A stretch of 64,000 nt of DNA from Bacillus sp. F19 (GCA_023823795.1 CP085710.1:4242001-4306000); one strand, 5' to 3'; counted from the first letter of the stretch, positions 25,006 to 35,135 are shown. Notes: generated by a model from the letters alone, not told the origin. Numbers and translations: made by a program.

Positions 25006-25443
25006 TTACACCTTCCCATTCCGAAACAATGATCGTTTCAAAATACGTTTTAAACCCAATGCGTTTATGTTATCTATTTGGAACTGGCCTTTTCCGTTTG
25101 TTATGATTCCTAATTTAATGGACTTGCTTTTTAACCCTTTTAACATACTGATTAGATTGGGAAAAGGGATACAGCTATTCTTAAATTGATTTAAGTAATC
25201 TTGAAGTAAACTCTCCCAAGTGATTGCAGTAATGGTAAGCTCATCGACCAATTGCTGATATACTTTATCTTTCCAAACATACCCCCTGCAATCTAATTCT
25301 ATAAACCTGGAAGTATATTTTTCTTTTGGTATATGACCTATCAGTTTATTCATTCTATCGTATTGGCCGGATATAAACTTCTGTACTGAGGCATCCCGAT
25401 TTAACAACGTTCCATCTAAATCAAAGATGACTGCCTTAATCAT
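25006..25443 (-). pseudogene. HAD-superfamily hydrolase, frameshifted and 3'-truncated
   Basis: Begins MIKAVIFDLDGTLLNRDASV (nucleophile Asp motif; GGGAGAG upstream) and holds the second motif LGIITNGKGQFQIDN. About 25044 a one-base shift breaks the frame: the annotated frame ends ILKRSLFRNGKV, while the neighbouring frame gives YFETIIVSEWEGVKK, the expected third motif. Homology then stops at the junction with the cotA fragment, so the last ~90 residues are lost. Confidence 0.75.
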
Positions 25444-25484
25444 TCTTGTATTCTCTCCCATAAACATAATTCTTGTTCCAGTTC

Positions 25485-25520
25485 AAAAGACGCCTTCTTA
25501 TTAAAGAATGGCGCCTTTTT
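25485..25520 (-). terminator. terminator of the AraC-family gene
   Basis: Long hairpin with TTCTT/AAGAA inner stem and CGCC/GGCG outer stem, flanked by A- and T-runs. Confidence 0.65.
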
Positions 25521-25561
25521 CTTGTTAAAAAGAAACCTATAATCACCAGAGATAAACGGGA

Positions 25562-26434
25562 TTACATTTTTAAAATCGGTATCCATATTTCACTTTTAAA
25601 CGCGGGTGAACTTGTATCTTTATTTTCATTCCACAGGATTTCCGGACCTTCTAGTTGTTCATAATTTGAGGATGGAAACCATTCGGAATAAATTCGTCCC
25701 CATACTTCTTGCAGCCTATCAGGAAATGGCCCGATTGCATCAAATACAGCCCATGTTGAGGCTGGAACTTCAAGCTGTGACAGGTTATCTGGACATTCCA
25801 TAGTTGTTGCTGCGCCAATATAGTGATCAAGCTCCCCTTTTTCCTCCATCCTCCCTTCAGAAAAGTTCGTGGAGGCGCTAATTAGCCCAATAGGCTCCAC
25901 ATTAGAAAGTTTTTTTAGCTTATTGATCGTTTCAATATCTAAACTTCGCCACATAGAAGCAATCTCTGGATTAACCCCATTAAATTGAACATGAACTCTT
26001 TTCTTAATACCAACAATGCGAAATGCCTCTTTTTCTTCTATTCGGTAGTTCATTTCACTTCCTCCTTTAATTGATAACTGGAAGGTCATCCGTGGGAAAG
26101 CTTTAAGTGAATGGCCGCTATTTCTGGCTTCTGAAGGTGTGATTCCATGCAAATTTTGAAAAGCCCGTGCAAAAGAATCTGGTGAGCTGTATCTGTATTT
26201 CATTGCAATATCAATGACCTTTACGCCGCTGTCTATAAGCTCAAATGCTGCAAGTGTAAGCCGTCTGCGGCGGATGTATTCTGATAGCGAAATACCTGCA
26301 AGGAATGAAAACATCCTTTTAAAATGATATTCTGAGCATAAAGACAGCCTTGCAACTTCTTTAATGTCAATATCATCAGTAAGGTTTTCTTCAATGTACT
26401 GAATCGCTCTATTCATGTTCTTAAGCAAATCCAT
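25562..26434 (-). CDS. AraC-family regulator with GyrI-like effector domain
   Basis: 290 aa from ATG 26434 (AAAGGAGGT upstream). N-terminal double HTH of the AraC type (~1-105; [40 protein letters not shown]), then a GyrI/BmrR-like small-molecule-binding domain (~130-290; [19 protein letters not shown]...). This architecture is common for regulators that sense lipophilic or cationic drugs. No adjacent efflux gene, so the target is unknown. Confidence 0.88.
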   Translation of the reverse strand: MDLLKNMNRAIQYIEENLTDDIDIKEVARLSLCSEYHFKRMFSFLAGISLSEYIRRRRLTLAAFELIDSGVKVIDIAMKYRYSSPDSFARAFQNLHGITPSEARNSGHSLKAFPRMTFQLSIKGGSEMNYRIEEKEAFRIVGIKKRVHVQFNGVNPEIASMWRSLDIETINKLKKLSNVEPIGLISASTNFSEGRMEEKGELDHYIGAATTMECPDNLSQLEVPASTWAVFDAIGPFPDRLQEVWGRIYSEWFPSSNYEQLEGPEILWNENKDTSSPAFKSEIWIPILKM

Positions 26435-26560
26435 TCGGGTGACCTCCTTTATCAATAGATTAACAGGGGAAGACTGTTGCTGCCCGACATTTCGTGCTCA
26501 CTTATGCAGGTTCTTATTATTCGTTTCTCACTATTAATTTTGATTACAATGCAATTGAAC

Positions 26561-27106
26561 TTACCCATTAAACCTCCCCATCAATATAGTATTATAATAA
26601 TTTCCATCAGATAATATTTTGTCTTTTTTCAAGACCCCTTCTACTTCAAAACCAAAGTCCTTATAAAGTTTTATAGCTTTTTCATTGATCTCCAGAACAT
26701 TCAGCGTTATTTTCCTGATTTCATTAGAGTCTGCCCAATAGACAGATTCTTTTAAAAGGTTTTTTCCTATGCCATATCCCCAATATTCTTTTAATATACC
26801 GACTCCAAATTCTGCTTTATGGGAAATTCTTTTTAATTTCCCCCCTTCACATCTTGAAAAACCTACGATGCTTCCATTTACTTCTGCTACTAAAAATAGG
26901 TTATTCATCCTCTCTGTATCATCTTTAATAATCTGTTTAAATCCTGATTCATCTATGTACGCCTCTCCCTTTTCTCTATCTAAATTTTCTGTTTCCCCAT
27001 CTATCTGCAATCTTAGATCAGACAAGTTTTTCGCATCTTCCTCTACTGCAGACCTTACAATATAACGTAAATCATGAACGTAAAACTCTTTTTGAATAAC
27101 TCTCAA
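26561..27106 (-). CDS. GNAT-family N-acetyltransferase
   Basis: 181 aa from TTG 27106; GGAGG lies 8 nt before it, and the longer frame would begin inside this site. The GNAT core is visible: YIVRSAVEEDAKNL at the start, the acetyl-CoA loop GVGILKEYWGYGIGKNLL and ITLNVLEINEKAIKLYKDFG. Substrate unknown. Standing alone. Confidence 0.85.
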   Translation of the reverse strand: MRVIQKEFYVHDLRYIVRSAVEEDAKNLSDLRLQIDGETENLDREKGEAYIDESGFKQIIKDDTERMNNLFLVAEVNGSIVGFSRCEGGKLKRISHKAEFGVGILKEYWGYGIGKNLLKESVYWADSNEIRKITLNVLEINEKAIKLYKDFGFEVEGVLKKDKILSDGNYYNTILMGRFNG

Positions 27107-27237
27107 GTTCAGTGCCTCCATCTATATTATTTACTTCTCCTTCACTGGATTAACTGCCGTTTCTCCATAGCTGCTTCAACGAAAAAAGCATCAACCCTTC
27201 TCAGATCAATGCCCAGTAACTTTATTAAAAATATTAA

Positions 27238-27456
27238 TTATATACGTTTTTTATTTATCAAAATGGTAACTATGGCCGTAACGATCAATAGTGGAATTGC
27301 ATATATTTGTCCAACAAACAATTTCCATCCTAAGAAATTATAGCCTGGATAATCAGGAATTGAGATTACTATTATACAAACAATCAAATAGGCTAATACT
27401 GGCTGAATTATATTTTTTATCCGTTTAAGATCCTTTGGGTAATTAATAAAATTCAA
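27238..27456 (-). CDS. doubtful small membrane protein
   Basis: 72-aa frame from a TTG with no ribosome binding site. Two hydrophobic helices (VLAYLIVCIIVISI, AIPLLIVTAIVTILI). It may be a remnant of a larger membrane protein or a chance frame. Confidence 0.3.
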   Translation of the reverse strand: MNFINYPKDLKRIKNIIQPVLAYLIVCIIVISIPDYPGYNFLGWKLFVGQIYAIPLLIVTAIVTILINKKRI

Positions 27457-27497
27457 TAGAGTTAAAGGGAATTTTTAACTATACTGTGTGCCTGATA

Positions 27498-28202
27498 TTA
27501 ATTTTTTTTTATCTTCCACACTAATTGATCTGGCTCATCTTTTTCAAGGAATGTTAAGCGGTATATGTTTTTAAATCTATCATCAGCAAACTCTATTTTA
27601 TTGTTGAGCTTCCATACGAGGATCCAGTATTCATTGAATAAGTCTTGTTCGTCAGTATTCTCCAAAGAGAAAATTTTCTCCTTGCCTACAACTTTACCGT
27701 TTCTTTTCTTGATTTCCATGTATACATCGATTGTAGACACCTCATGATGACATACGATGCTGCCCACATATTTCTTATTTGGGCTGCTTTTTTTTATAAG
27801 AGGATAGATATTCTGATAATCCAGTTGTTTGACTTTCTCATAAACTTCATCAAGAAGAGATGTGTCCCAGTTAAATTCACAAGCAGCAAGCTTCATCCCT
27901 TCGTGAACGATTTCTAAGGTTTTAACTTTCTTCTTCCTATCAGATAATTCTAAAAACGCCTGAACATCCACCTCTACAAATACAGGAAAATAATTAAATA
28001 TGATGTGATCATAAGGATCCAACTGCTTTACTTTTTCCAGATTTTCTACACAGTTGATCTGAATTCCTCTATCATCCTTCGCCTGCAGTTTTGGCAGAAG
28101 ACGGCTGTACAAAAATGATATACTCCTTGTCTGATTAAAGAATAGCCAATTCTGATCCATATCCGCTGGAACTAAAAGCTGAATATCTTTTATAATCGGC
28201 AT
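27498..28202 (-). CDS. hypothetical cytosolic protein
   Basis: 234 aa, mixed alpha/beta, no signal or membrane helix; AAGGAG in front of the ATG. Not recognised. The ...VGSIVCHHEVSTIDVYMEIK... region and the regular pattern of charged and hydrophobic residues indicate a real folded protein. No informative neighbours. Confidence 0.65.
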   Translation of the reverse strand: MPIIKDIQLLVPADMDQNWLFFNQTRSISFLYSRLLPKLQAKDDRGIQINCVENLEKVKQLDPYDHIIFNYFPVFVEVDVQAFLELSDRKKKVKTLEIVHEGMKLAACEFNWDTSLLDEVYEKVKQLDYQNIYPLIKKSSPNKKYVGSIVCHHEVSTIDVYMEIKKRNGKVVGKEKIFSLENTDEQDLFNEYWILVWKLNNKIEFADDRFKNIYRLTFLEKDEPDQLVWKIKKN

Positions 28203-28947
28203 AATAACAATCTCCTTATGGTCTATGTTGGAATCTTAAAGCCAGTCTTCTTCTTTATTTTCGTTATGCGATTGTACTCGTTAGCGAAGATCGTCGTGGA
28301 ACATCTATGCTGCATGAATATACAAAGAAAACCCCTATTCTGGAAAAGATGGATATTTACTGCTTAGTAATTATTATTTCTTCTCTTTCGGGCATTGAGA
28401 AAGGGACCTGAAGTGAAAAACTTATCGGAAATTGGAGACCAAACTTTATATATCATTTTATTCCGTCAGTTAATAGAAAGAAACTTTTTCTGCCAATCTG
28501 CACGTTTACTTAATGCTGATTATTTCAAAACAAAACAATTTACTCAATACTTTATTTCATTAAGACGGGGAACCTTCGGAAATTTAAGAATTGGAAACTG
28601 CTGCTTTAATTGTCATTTCAAATTCCTCTTGGCAGTTGTACCTATGCCGTTGCATTAAGCCATCCAAACTCCACCTCCAATTGTTAATTGTGTCTAACAA
28701 TTTGCATGCAGTTCATCAATCGGCTGCATATTTATTCAAATTATTCTAAAATAGCCTCCTTTCCCCAAAAATTGAATAATAGCCGAACAGTATATTTCTA
28801 ATAATAGCCATTTTACTGGCTTAAGGGCACCCGATTTTCAAGCAGCTGTATTTATTTTTAAAAATTTAATTTTCATATAATACTAAATAGTGATAAAATA
28901 ATGGAGATTTTATAATTCTGCAAACGCTTACTTATAAGGAGGCCTCC
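28203..28947. other. 745-bp gap, no convincing gene
   Basis: Contains an 87-codon plus-strand frame (28395-28658) without ribosome binding site or recognisable content. GCAAACGCTTAC (28920-28931) just before the permease resembles a cre site (12 of 14 over the full consensus). Confidence 0.4.
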
Positions 28948-30381
28948 ATGTTAAATCAGAATCAGGAATTGAAAAAAGAATTAAAAGAAAGGCATATTTT
29001 GATGATTGCCCTAGGCGGTGTAATCGGTACAGGACTATTCCTGAGCACCGGGTATACCATTGGCGAGGCGGGACCGGGAGGAGCAATTCTCGCATATCTG
29101 ATTGGCGGCTTTGTCATGTATTTGACAATGCTTTGCCTCGGTGAATTGGCCGTTGCAAACCCAACTGTAGGATCTTATCAAACTTACGCAACGAAATTTA
29201 TATCACCGGGAGCAGGCTATGTGGTAGGGTGGATGTCGTGGCTGAACTGGTCCGTCACAATCGGCCTGGAACTGCTTACGGTCAGTATTTTGATGAAGCG
29301 CTGGTTTCCAGATGTTGCGCCGTGGATTTGGTGCATCGTATTCGCCATCCTGCTTTTTGGCATCAATGCATTGTCTACAAAAAGCTTTGCAGAAGTTGAG
29401 TTTTGGTTTGCAGGTATCAAGGTAATTACCGTTATCGCTTTTATTCTTTTAGGCGGAGCAGCCATGTTTGGATTTCTTCAAATGGGGAGCGGGGAGCCTG
29501 CTCCATTTCTAAGCAATTTTACGGATCACGGAGGATTATTTCCAAATGGAATAGCGGCAATTTTAATTACGATGATCGGCGTGAATTTTTCTTTTCAGGG
29601 AACGGAACTCGTTGGAATCGCAGCGGGGGAGAGTGAGAATCCTGAAAAAACAATTCCAAAAGCCATCAATAGTACAGCTTGGCGCATTCTTATCTTCTTT
29701 ATTCTCTCTGTTTTTGTATTGGCTGGACTGTTTCCATGGAAAGAAGCAGGACTTGTGGAAAGTCCGTTTGTGGTTGTATTTGATAACATTGGGATTCCAT
29801 ATGCGGCTGACATTATGAACTTTGTTATTATCACTGCAGTGTTATCGGTCGCAAACTCTGGATTATACGCTACATCCCGTATGCTCTGGTCGATGTCCAG
29901 ACAGGGGATGATTCATGAAAGGTTCGGGAAGCTGAATAAAAGCGGAGTACCTATCAATGCTCTAGCTGCAAGCATGATTGTAGGCTGCTTGTGCCTATTG
30001 TGCGGTTTTTTTGCCGAAGACACAGTATACTTGTGGCTGCTGTCTATCGCAGGTTTTGGAGCAGTGTTTGTATGGGCATCCATCGCTCTTTCCAACTACT
30101 TAGGCAGGAAAAAGTTTTTGAGAAACGGCGGAAAGATCAGTGACCTGAAGTTCAGGACGCCGTTTTATCCGATCGTTCCTCTAGCTGCGCTGTCTGCCAA
30201 TGTACTGGTGATGGTGAGCCTAGCTTTTATTCCAGACCAAAGAATGGCAATTTACTGCGGAATTCCTTTTCTGATAGCGTGCGCTTTATATTATCGTTTT
30301 TCAGCAAAGGACAAGATGGAGAAGAAGCGGCTCGTTCAAGAGCAGGACTTAATGGAATTGAATCGAGAAAAGATCTTATAG
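28948..30381 (+). CDS. amino acid permease (APC family)
   Basis: 477 aa, about twelve helices. The N-terminal ALGGVIGTGLFLSTGYTIGEAGPGG is the APC substrate-site motif, and GTELVGIAAGESENPEKTIPKA follows helix 6, typical of the AAT subfamily (RocE, LysP, AnsP, MmuP types). AAGGAGGCC precedes the ATG. Substrate not determinable. Its terminator has been hit by a MITE. Confidence 0.9.
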   Translation: MLNQNQELKKELKERHILMIALGGVIGTGLFLSTGYTIGEAGPGGAILAYLIGGFVMYLTMLCLGELAVANPTVGSYQTYATKFISPGAGYVVGWMSWLNWSVTIGLELLTVSILMKRWFPDVAPWIWCIVFAILLFGINALSTKSFAEVEFWFAGIKVITVIAFILLGGAAMFGFLQMGSGEPAPFLSNFTDHGGLFPNGIAAILITMIGVNFSFQGTELVGIAAGESENPEKTIPKAINSTAWRILIFFILSVFVLAGLFPWKEAGLVESPFVVVFDNIGIPYAADIMNFVIITAVLSVANSGLYATSRMLWSMSRQGMIHERFGKLNKSGVPINALAASMIVGCLCLLCGFFAEDTVYLWLLSIAGFGAVFVWASIALSNYLGRKKFLRNGGKISDLKFRTPFYPIVPLAALSANVLVMVSLAFIPDQRMAIYCGIPFLIACALYYRFSAKDKMEKKRLVQEQDLMELNREKIL

Positions 30382-30394
30382 CAGGTAAAAAGAA

Positions 30395-30415
30395 AAAGGA
30401 CCTAAAAGGTCCTTT
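30395..30415 (+). terminator. terminator of the permease, left duplicate
   Basis: Perfect hairpin AAAGGACCT-AAA-AGGTCCTTT. The same 21 bp recur at 30575-30595 on the other side of the MITE. Confidence 0.85.
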
Positions 30416-30574
30416 CAGGCTGTCGACAAAGTCGACAGCTATTTTTATACCAAAAGTCAGGCACAAGATATTGTGGTCTTTTTACAAAAAGACATCTAAA
30501 TATACGAATAAAACGAAAGAAAAAACCCTATTTCAACAATATGATATTAGAAAATAGGGTTTGTCTACACTCTG
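30416..30574. mobile_element. 159-bp MITE with IS1182-type ends
   Basis: Terminal inverted repeats CAGGCTGTCGACAAA (30416-30430) and, read inward from 30574, CAGAGTGTAGACAAA match at 12 of 15. The ends resemble CAGACTGTCGACAAA at 10029. Flanking sequence is an exact 21-bp direct repeat that is itself the terminator hairpin, so the target palindrome was duplicated. Inside are two more hairpins, GCTGTCGAC-AAA-GTCGACAGC at the left end and AAACCCTATTT/AAATAGGGTTT at the right. No coding capacity. Confidence 0.8.
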
Positions 30575-30600
30575 AAAGGACCTAAAAGGTCCTTTTCTTT
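30575..30600 (+). terminator. terminator hairpin, right duplicate
   Basis: Second copy of GGACCTAAAAGGTCC with flanking A and T runs, ending in TTTTCTTT. Confidence 0.85.
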
Positions 30601-31085
30601 TATTCAAACAGATATCTTAAATATTCTGGGGCTGATCCAATCACTCCTCCGTCAAGATTCGTTCTATGATTCTTCTAAACACTTATGAAATAGTCCTTTA
30701 TTTTAATGTTATTATTACAAACTGCCCCTTTGGAACATTCTCGTCTATGTTTTTTGTCCTGCAAGAAACCCTCTGCTTAACACCTTGCTGCAGAATATCC
30801 AATCATTAGCAAAGCCTTTCCCGCTAATCATCATTCCAGCGTGAATATTCTTCTTAATCCATTTCCATAATCCTTTAAACATTTTAATTTCTTTATATGA
30901 GCAGTTTATTTCAATAACTGCAGCTGTCAAATTGTATGGTCCTTTTTAGTATCTTCTTTTAAATAAGAGGATATCACTTTAAAAATGTACGTTCTTCCTG
31001 GTTTGATTACAAGTACAATGACATTTATATGTGTTTTATATCATAAGATGAAAATATCATATTAAAGAAAGTATGGAGGAGACTT
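30601..31085. other. 485-bp gap
   Basis: No clear gene. A minus-strand frame (within 30745-30930) could encode a 45-aa peptide starting MFKGLWKWIKKNIHAG, but its ribosome binding site is poor. Confidence 0.35.
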
Positions 31086-32015
31086 ATGAAAGCAATAGTA
31101 TGCACAAAATACGGATCACCAGATGTTCTTCAGCTTAAAGAGGTAGAAAAATCTTCTCCTAAGGACAATGAAATACTGGTAAAAGTTCATGCGACAACAG
31201 TTACAACTGGGGACTGCAGGGTCCGAAGTTTTGAAAGCCCCATCTTGTACTGGATCCCCATGCGAATAGTCTTAGGTCTCATCAAACCAAGAAAACCTAT
31301 ACTGGGTGTGGAATTAGCCGGAGTAATTGAAGCAATCGGCAAAGATGTAATACGATTTAAGAAAGGTGACCAGGTTTTTGCATTAACTGGGATGAGTTTT
31401 GGTGCTCATGCCGAGTATACATGTCTGCCTGAAAACGGATTGGCAGCAATAAAACCTGCCAATATGACCTTTGATGAAGCCGCTGCCGTTCCCTTTGGGG
31501 GAACTACAGCATTGCATTTTCTTAGAAAAGGAAACATCCAAAACGGACAAAAAGTTCTTATCTATGGAGCTTCTGGAGCTGTAGGAACTTCCGCTGTACA
31601 GCTTGCCAAGTACTTTGGGGCAGAAGTTACCGGAGTATGCGGCACCACAAATTTAGAATTGGTAAAATCTCTGGGAGCCGATAAGGTAATTGATTATACT
31701 CAAGAGGATTTTACGAAAAGAGGAGAGCTTTATGATATCATCTTTGATGCAGTTGGGAAAAACTCGAAATCAACTTGCAAGAAAGCCCTGACTCCAAATG
31801 GAAAATACGTATCAGTTGTAGGGCAAGGGATAGCAAAGGTACGCACTGAAGATTTAATTTTCCTTAGTGAGATTATTGAGACGGGGAAGATTAATTCCGC
31901 CATAGATAGACGCTATCCGCTCGAACAAATACCTGAGGCTCACAGATATGTAGAAAAAGGACATAAAAAGGGAAATGTAGTCATAACTTTGGATCCTCAT
32001 AATAACAAAACCTGA
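31086..32015 (+). CDS. NAD(P)-dependent alcohol dehydrogenase/quinone oxidoreductase (MDR)
   Basis: 309 aa zinc-free MDR protein: catalytic N-domain (1-~125), Rossmann NADP site [20 protein letters not shown] (~150-169), C-terminal return to the catalytic domain. It resembles quinone oxidoreductase/zeta-crystallin proteins of bacilli, though ~20 residues shorter than most. TATGGAGGAG precedes the ATG. Likely detoxifies quinones or enones. Single gene. Confidence 0.88.
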   Translation: MKAIVCTKYGSPDVLQLKEVEKSSPKDNEILVKVHATTVTTGDCRVRSFESPILYWIPMRIVLGLIKPRKPILGVELAGVIEAIGKDVIRFKKGDQVFALTGMSFGAHAEYTCLPENGLAAIKPANMTFDEAAAVPFGGTTALHFLRKGNIQNGQKVLIYGASGAVGTSAVQLAKYFGAEVTGVCGTTNLELVKSLGADKVIDYTQEDFTKRGELYDIIFDAVGKNSKSTCKKALTPNGKYVSVVGQGIAKVRTEDLIFLSEIIETGKINSAIDRRYPLEQIPEAHRYVEKGHKKGNVVITLDPHNNKT

Positions 32016-32058
32016 CAAAGCTCTGCACCTGATTTTCAACTGCACTTTTTACACAAAA

Positions 32059-32092
32059 AATCCACTTATGCTATAAGTGGATTTCCCCTTTT
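32059..32092 (+). terminator. terminator of the MDR gene
   Basis: AATCCACTTAT, 3-nt loop, ATAAGTGGATT, then CCCCTTTTTT. Confidence 0.85.
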
Positions 32093-32167
32093 TTATCTGA
32101 GGTAACTCGATGATCGAAAACCTTGATTAGCATAAAGTAAAATCAAAAAGAAGGAACCTTTTTTAAC

Positions 32168-32609
32168 TTATATAAACTTTCTTTCAATTTCAGCAAAAAA
32201 CGCCTCAGATAATAATTTGAAATCCTTTTCACTCAATTTAATTTCATCTCCAATTTTGTAATTCAGTACTGACTTAGCTGGATCATACTTAATTGTTTTA
32301 TCTGCACTCATTTTATTGTTGTTATTCATAATAGAATCACACAATATCCTCACTTCATTCAGTGGATTGCCATCTTTCTTTTCTAATCCTCTCATTCTAT
32401 GACCAAAATAATCATTTAAAGCTAAAACCATGTTATTGAAGAAATTTGGTTCAAAAGATTCAATAGCAGAATTAAGTAGTTTCTCATTATGAGCACCAAT
32501 ACTTTCTCTCGGGTACCGTCACCAAATCTTTATAAGTCGAGAGCAATCTATTAATTTTTGAACGGCATTCGTCAATATATTCTTGGGGATAGTTTTTGAC
32601 AGCAAGCAT
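32168..32609 (-). pseudogene. frameshifted hypothetical gene
   Basis: ATG 32609 behind AAAGGA opens MLAVKNYPQEYIDECRSKIN and runs to KDLV; then the frame breaks near 32515. In the next frame it continues RYPRESIGAHNEKLLNSAIE and on to ...FFAEIERKFI at 32168. Together about 140 residues. The two halves each look like natural protein, so one indel disabled the gene. Family not recognised. Confidence 0.65.
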
Positions 32610-32754
32610 ACTTTTCATTCCTTTCAGCCTATGCAGGCCTATTTAGCGTTTCAATTTCTCATTCTAGTATTCGTTAATGGCTGGTACATAGATAGCATTA
32701 GTGGTTCCAATCGCTTTATCAGCGAATCTCATCAGCAACCATCAAATCTTAACG

Positions 32755-33177
32755 TTACTTAACTAAAGCTGCTCTTAAATTAACACCATATTCCAAATAT
32801 CCCTTTAAACATGTCAACATATAGACCCAACCCTCTTTATTATCTATCAGTTCACTAATTACCTCATCATCATTTTCTTTAAAACCTTCTTCGTTAACTT
32901 CAATAATTGTAATCGAGTTATCCAGCTCTTTTAGTGTAATTGTAACAATATGTCCCTCGCCCCAATGAAACACAATTTTCTTATTAATATCTATTTCGAT
33001 TACCTCTATATCCCCTTGAGCATTGTATTCATCATACCTCAACGTAACCGTCTTGCCTTGTTCCCATCTTTCAGAACTTGATGAAAACCAAAAATTACCT
33101 ATTTTAGAAGGGTCTACGAAGGCTTCAAATACTTCATTTGCTGGCCTTAATATTTTTAATTTCGTATTGTTGTTCAT
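32755..33177 (-). CDS. SRPBCC/AHSA1-type protein
   Basis: 140 aa START-like fold: KILRPANEVFEAFVDPSKIG and FWFSSSSERWEQGKTVTLRY open the domain, and KEGWVYMLTCLKGYLEYG forms the C-terminal helix, as in AHSA1/YndB-like proteins that bind hydrophobic ligands. Ligand and partner unknown. Single gene. Confidence 0.82.
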   Translation of the reverse strand: MNNNTKLKILRPANEVFEAFVDPSKIGNFWFSSSSERWEQGKTVTLRYDEYNAQGDIEVIEIDINKKIVFHWGEGHIVTITLKELDNSITIIEVNEEGFKENDDEVISELIDNKEGWVYMLTCLKGYLEYGVNLRAALVK

Positions 33178-33735
33178 TTAAAATCAACTCTCTTCCGTTT
33201 AATTATTAATACTTAATAAGTAATAATCTCCCTATTCCAATTAATACAATTCTCGAGGGGCGGGTCAACTTATCTGATACTCAGAGCACATGCGCCAAGT
33301 CTGTTTTGCACTTTCCCTCGATTCTTTCTCTAGAACTCAGTCTGAGTAAGACTATTGGTATGAGAGGATCAAGACAGCTGCTTAGAATTATAACAATGTT
33401 TTGTAATACCCTTAAAAGTTAATTTCGATTTTCTTTCCATAAAACCTTCTATAGTTTAACAGACCTTTAATTAAAACTAGAAAGCATCACTCGGTATATT
33501 TTTTCAATTAAATTGATCTTCCTTTAATGAGACATCAACCTTCAGGCTGCTTCTTTTTTTAAATAAATAGGGTATATTAGTTAACATTTACTAAAATTAT
33601 AATGTTTATAAAGAATTCTTTACTATACCAATACAGCTGCTTAATAAAACCAATTTGTTATTAAAGCAGTTGTTAAAAGTAGATTAGGTTGGGAAAATAT
33701 CTGCCGGTAAGACTGAAATTTAAGGGGGAAAAGGA
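33178..33735. other. 558-bp promoter region of alkaline phosphatase
   Basis: No gene. Single PhoP-type hexamers TTAACA at 33456 and 33581 lack good partners at 11-bp spacing, so a Pho box is less clear than before the phoD and phoX genes. AT-rich. Confidence 0.35.
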
Positions 33736-35052
33736 ATGGTCAAGAAAAGTTTTAAACAGAAGCTATTACCTTTAGCAGTTGTGTCTTCTATTGCGATTGG
33801 CGGTTTAGCTACTACTCTGTCAACACCAACAGCAGAAGCAGAAAATAATCATAACAATGGAAAAGTAAAAAATGTCATCTTTATGGTTCCAGATGGATTT
33901 TCAGCTTCTTATGCAACAAACTATCGTTGGTTTAAAGGTGAGGAATCAATTATGGATTCTATGCTGGTTGGCATGCACCGTACATATTCAGCTAATTCAG
34001 AAGTAACTGATTCAGCTGCTGCAGGAACAGCAATGGCTACAGGTGTGAAAACAAACAATGGAATGATCAGTACATCACCTGATGGCAAAGAACTAAAAAC
34101 AATTCTGGAAGCATCTGAAGAAGCAGGAAAAGCATCAGGTTTGGTTGCGACTTCAACGATTACGCATGCAACTCCGGCTGTTTTCGCTTCGCATGTTGCC
34201 TCACGTGTAAATGAAGCAGATATTGCACCACAATTGCTGGAAAATGAAGTAGACGTTATTCTTGGCGGCGGAAAGAAATACTTTCCTGATTCTCTTTTAA
34301 ATGAAGCAAAAGAAGAAGGATACAAATTCGTTGACGACAGCAAGAAATTAGCTAATGCAGGAAAAACTGACAAGCTTATCGGTCTATTCGCTGAAGAAGG
34401 AATGGCTCCTGAGTTAGACCGCGATGAGATGAACCAGCCCAGCCTGGCAGAAATGACAGAAAAATCCCTAGACGTTCTTAAGAAGGATAAAGATGGTTTC
34501 TTCTTAATGGTGGAAGGAAGTCAGATTGATTGGGCAGGCCACGATCAGGATGCAGCTTGGGCAATGAAGGATTCAGAAGCATTTGAAGATGCATTAGCAG
34601 AAGTATTAGAATTTGCAAAAAAGGATAAAAATACGTTAGTAGTAGTAGCAGGAGATCATGATACGGGTGGTATGTCAGTTGGAGGTTACAGTAAAGGTGA
34701 TGCAAAACTTGAAGTGCTTCGCAATGTAACTGCAACGGGCGATTTCATGGTAAGTAAGTTGAATGCTGACCGCAGCAACGCAAAAGAAGTCGTAAAACAA
34801 TATGCAAACATCGACCTTACAGATGCGGAAAATCAAAAAATTAAAGCTGCCAGCATGCCTGATATCGCCATTAACGAAGTAATTTCTGAGCGTGCATTAG
34901 TTGGATGGTCGAGCACTAACCATACAGGGACAGATGTTCCTCTTTACGCATTCGGACCTGGCTCTAACTTATTTGGAGGTTTACACAATAACACAGATTT
35001 ACCGCAATTAATGGCAAAAGCAATGAATGTTAAGTTTACACCATCTAAATAA
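33736..35052 (+). CDS. phoA: secreted alkaline phosphatase (PhoA family)
   Basis: 438-aa phosphomonoesterase with a Sec signal (KKSFKQKLLPLAVVSSIAIG, cleavage after TAEAEA-type site near residue 35). Active-site features: FMVPDGFS (metal Asp), VTDSAAAGTAMATG (nucleophile Ser), SQIDWAGHDQD, VVAGDHDTGG and STNHTGTDVP (metal His/Asp). AAGGGGGAAAAGG precedes the ATG. Releases phosphate outside the cell; with the PhoD and PhoX genes it fits a Pho regulon. Confidence 0.95.
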   Translation: MVKKSFKQKLLPLAVVSSIAIGGLATTLSTPTAEAENNHNNGKVKNVIFMVPDGFSASYATNYRWFKGEESIMDSMLVGMHRTYSANSEVTDSAAAGTAMATGVKTNNGMISTSPDGKELKTILEASEEAGKASGLVATSTITHATPAVFASHVASRVNEADIAPQLLENEVDVILGGGKKYFPDSLLNEAKEEGYKFVDDSKKLANAGKTDKLIGLFAEEGMAPELDRDEMNQPSLAEMTEKSLDVLKKDKDGFFLMVEGSQIDWAGHDQDAAWAMKDSEAFEDALAEVLEFAKKDKNTLVVVAGDHDTGGMSVGGYSKGDAKLEVLRNVTATGDFMVSKLNADRSNAKEVVKQYANIDLTDAENQKIKAASMPDIAINEVISERALVGWSSTNHTGTDVPLYAFGPGSNLFGGLHNNTDLPQLMAKAMNVKFTPSK

Positions 35053-35103
35053 TGAATTTATGAGTGAAAGACAGCCCCCTTTAGTTAAAAAAGGTTTTAC
35101 AAA

Positions 35104-35134
35104 AAAAGGACAACGTTGAACGTTGCCTTTTTTT
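35104..35134. terminator. terminator between phoA and methyltransferase
   Basis: GG(A)CAACGT and ACGTTGCC arms, A-run left and T-run right; serves both convergent genes. Confidence 0.85.
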
Positions 35135-35135
35135 A

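Noticed and set aside
28395-28658. 87-codon plus-strand frame
   Set aside because: No ribosome binding site, low-complexity hydrophobic and Cys-rich tail, no family resemblance.
33581-33597. PhoP box before phoA
   Set aside because: TTAACA at 33581 has no good partner 11 bp away on either side.
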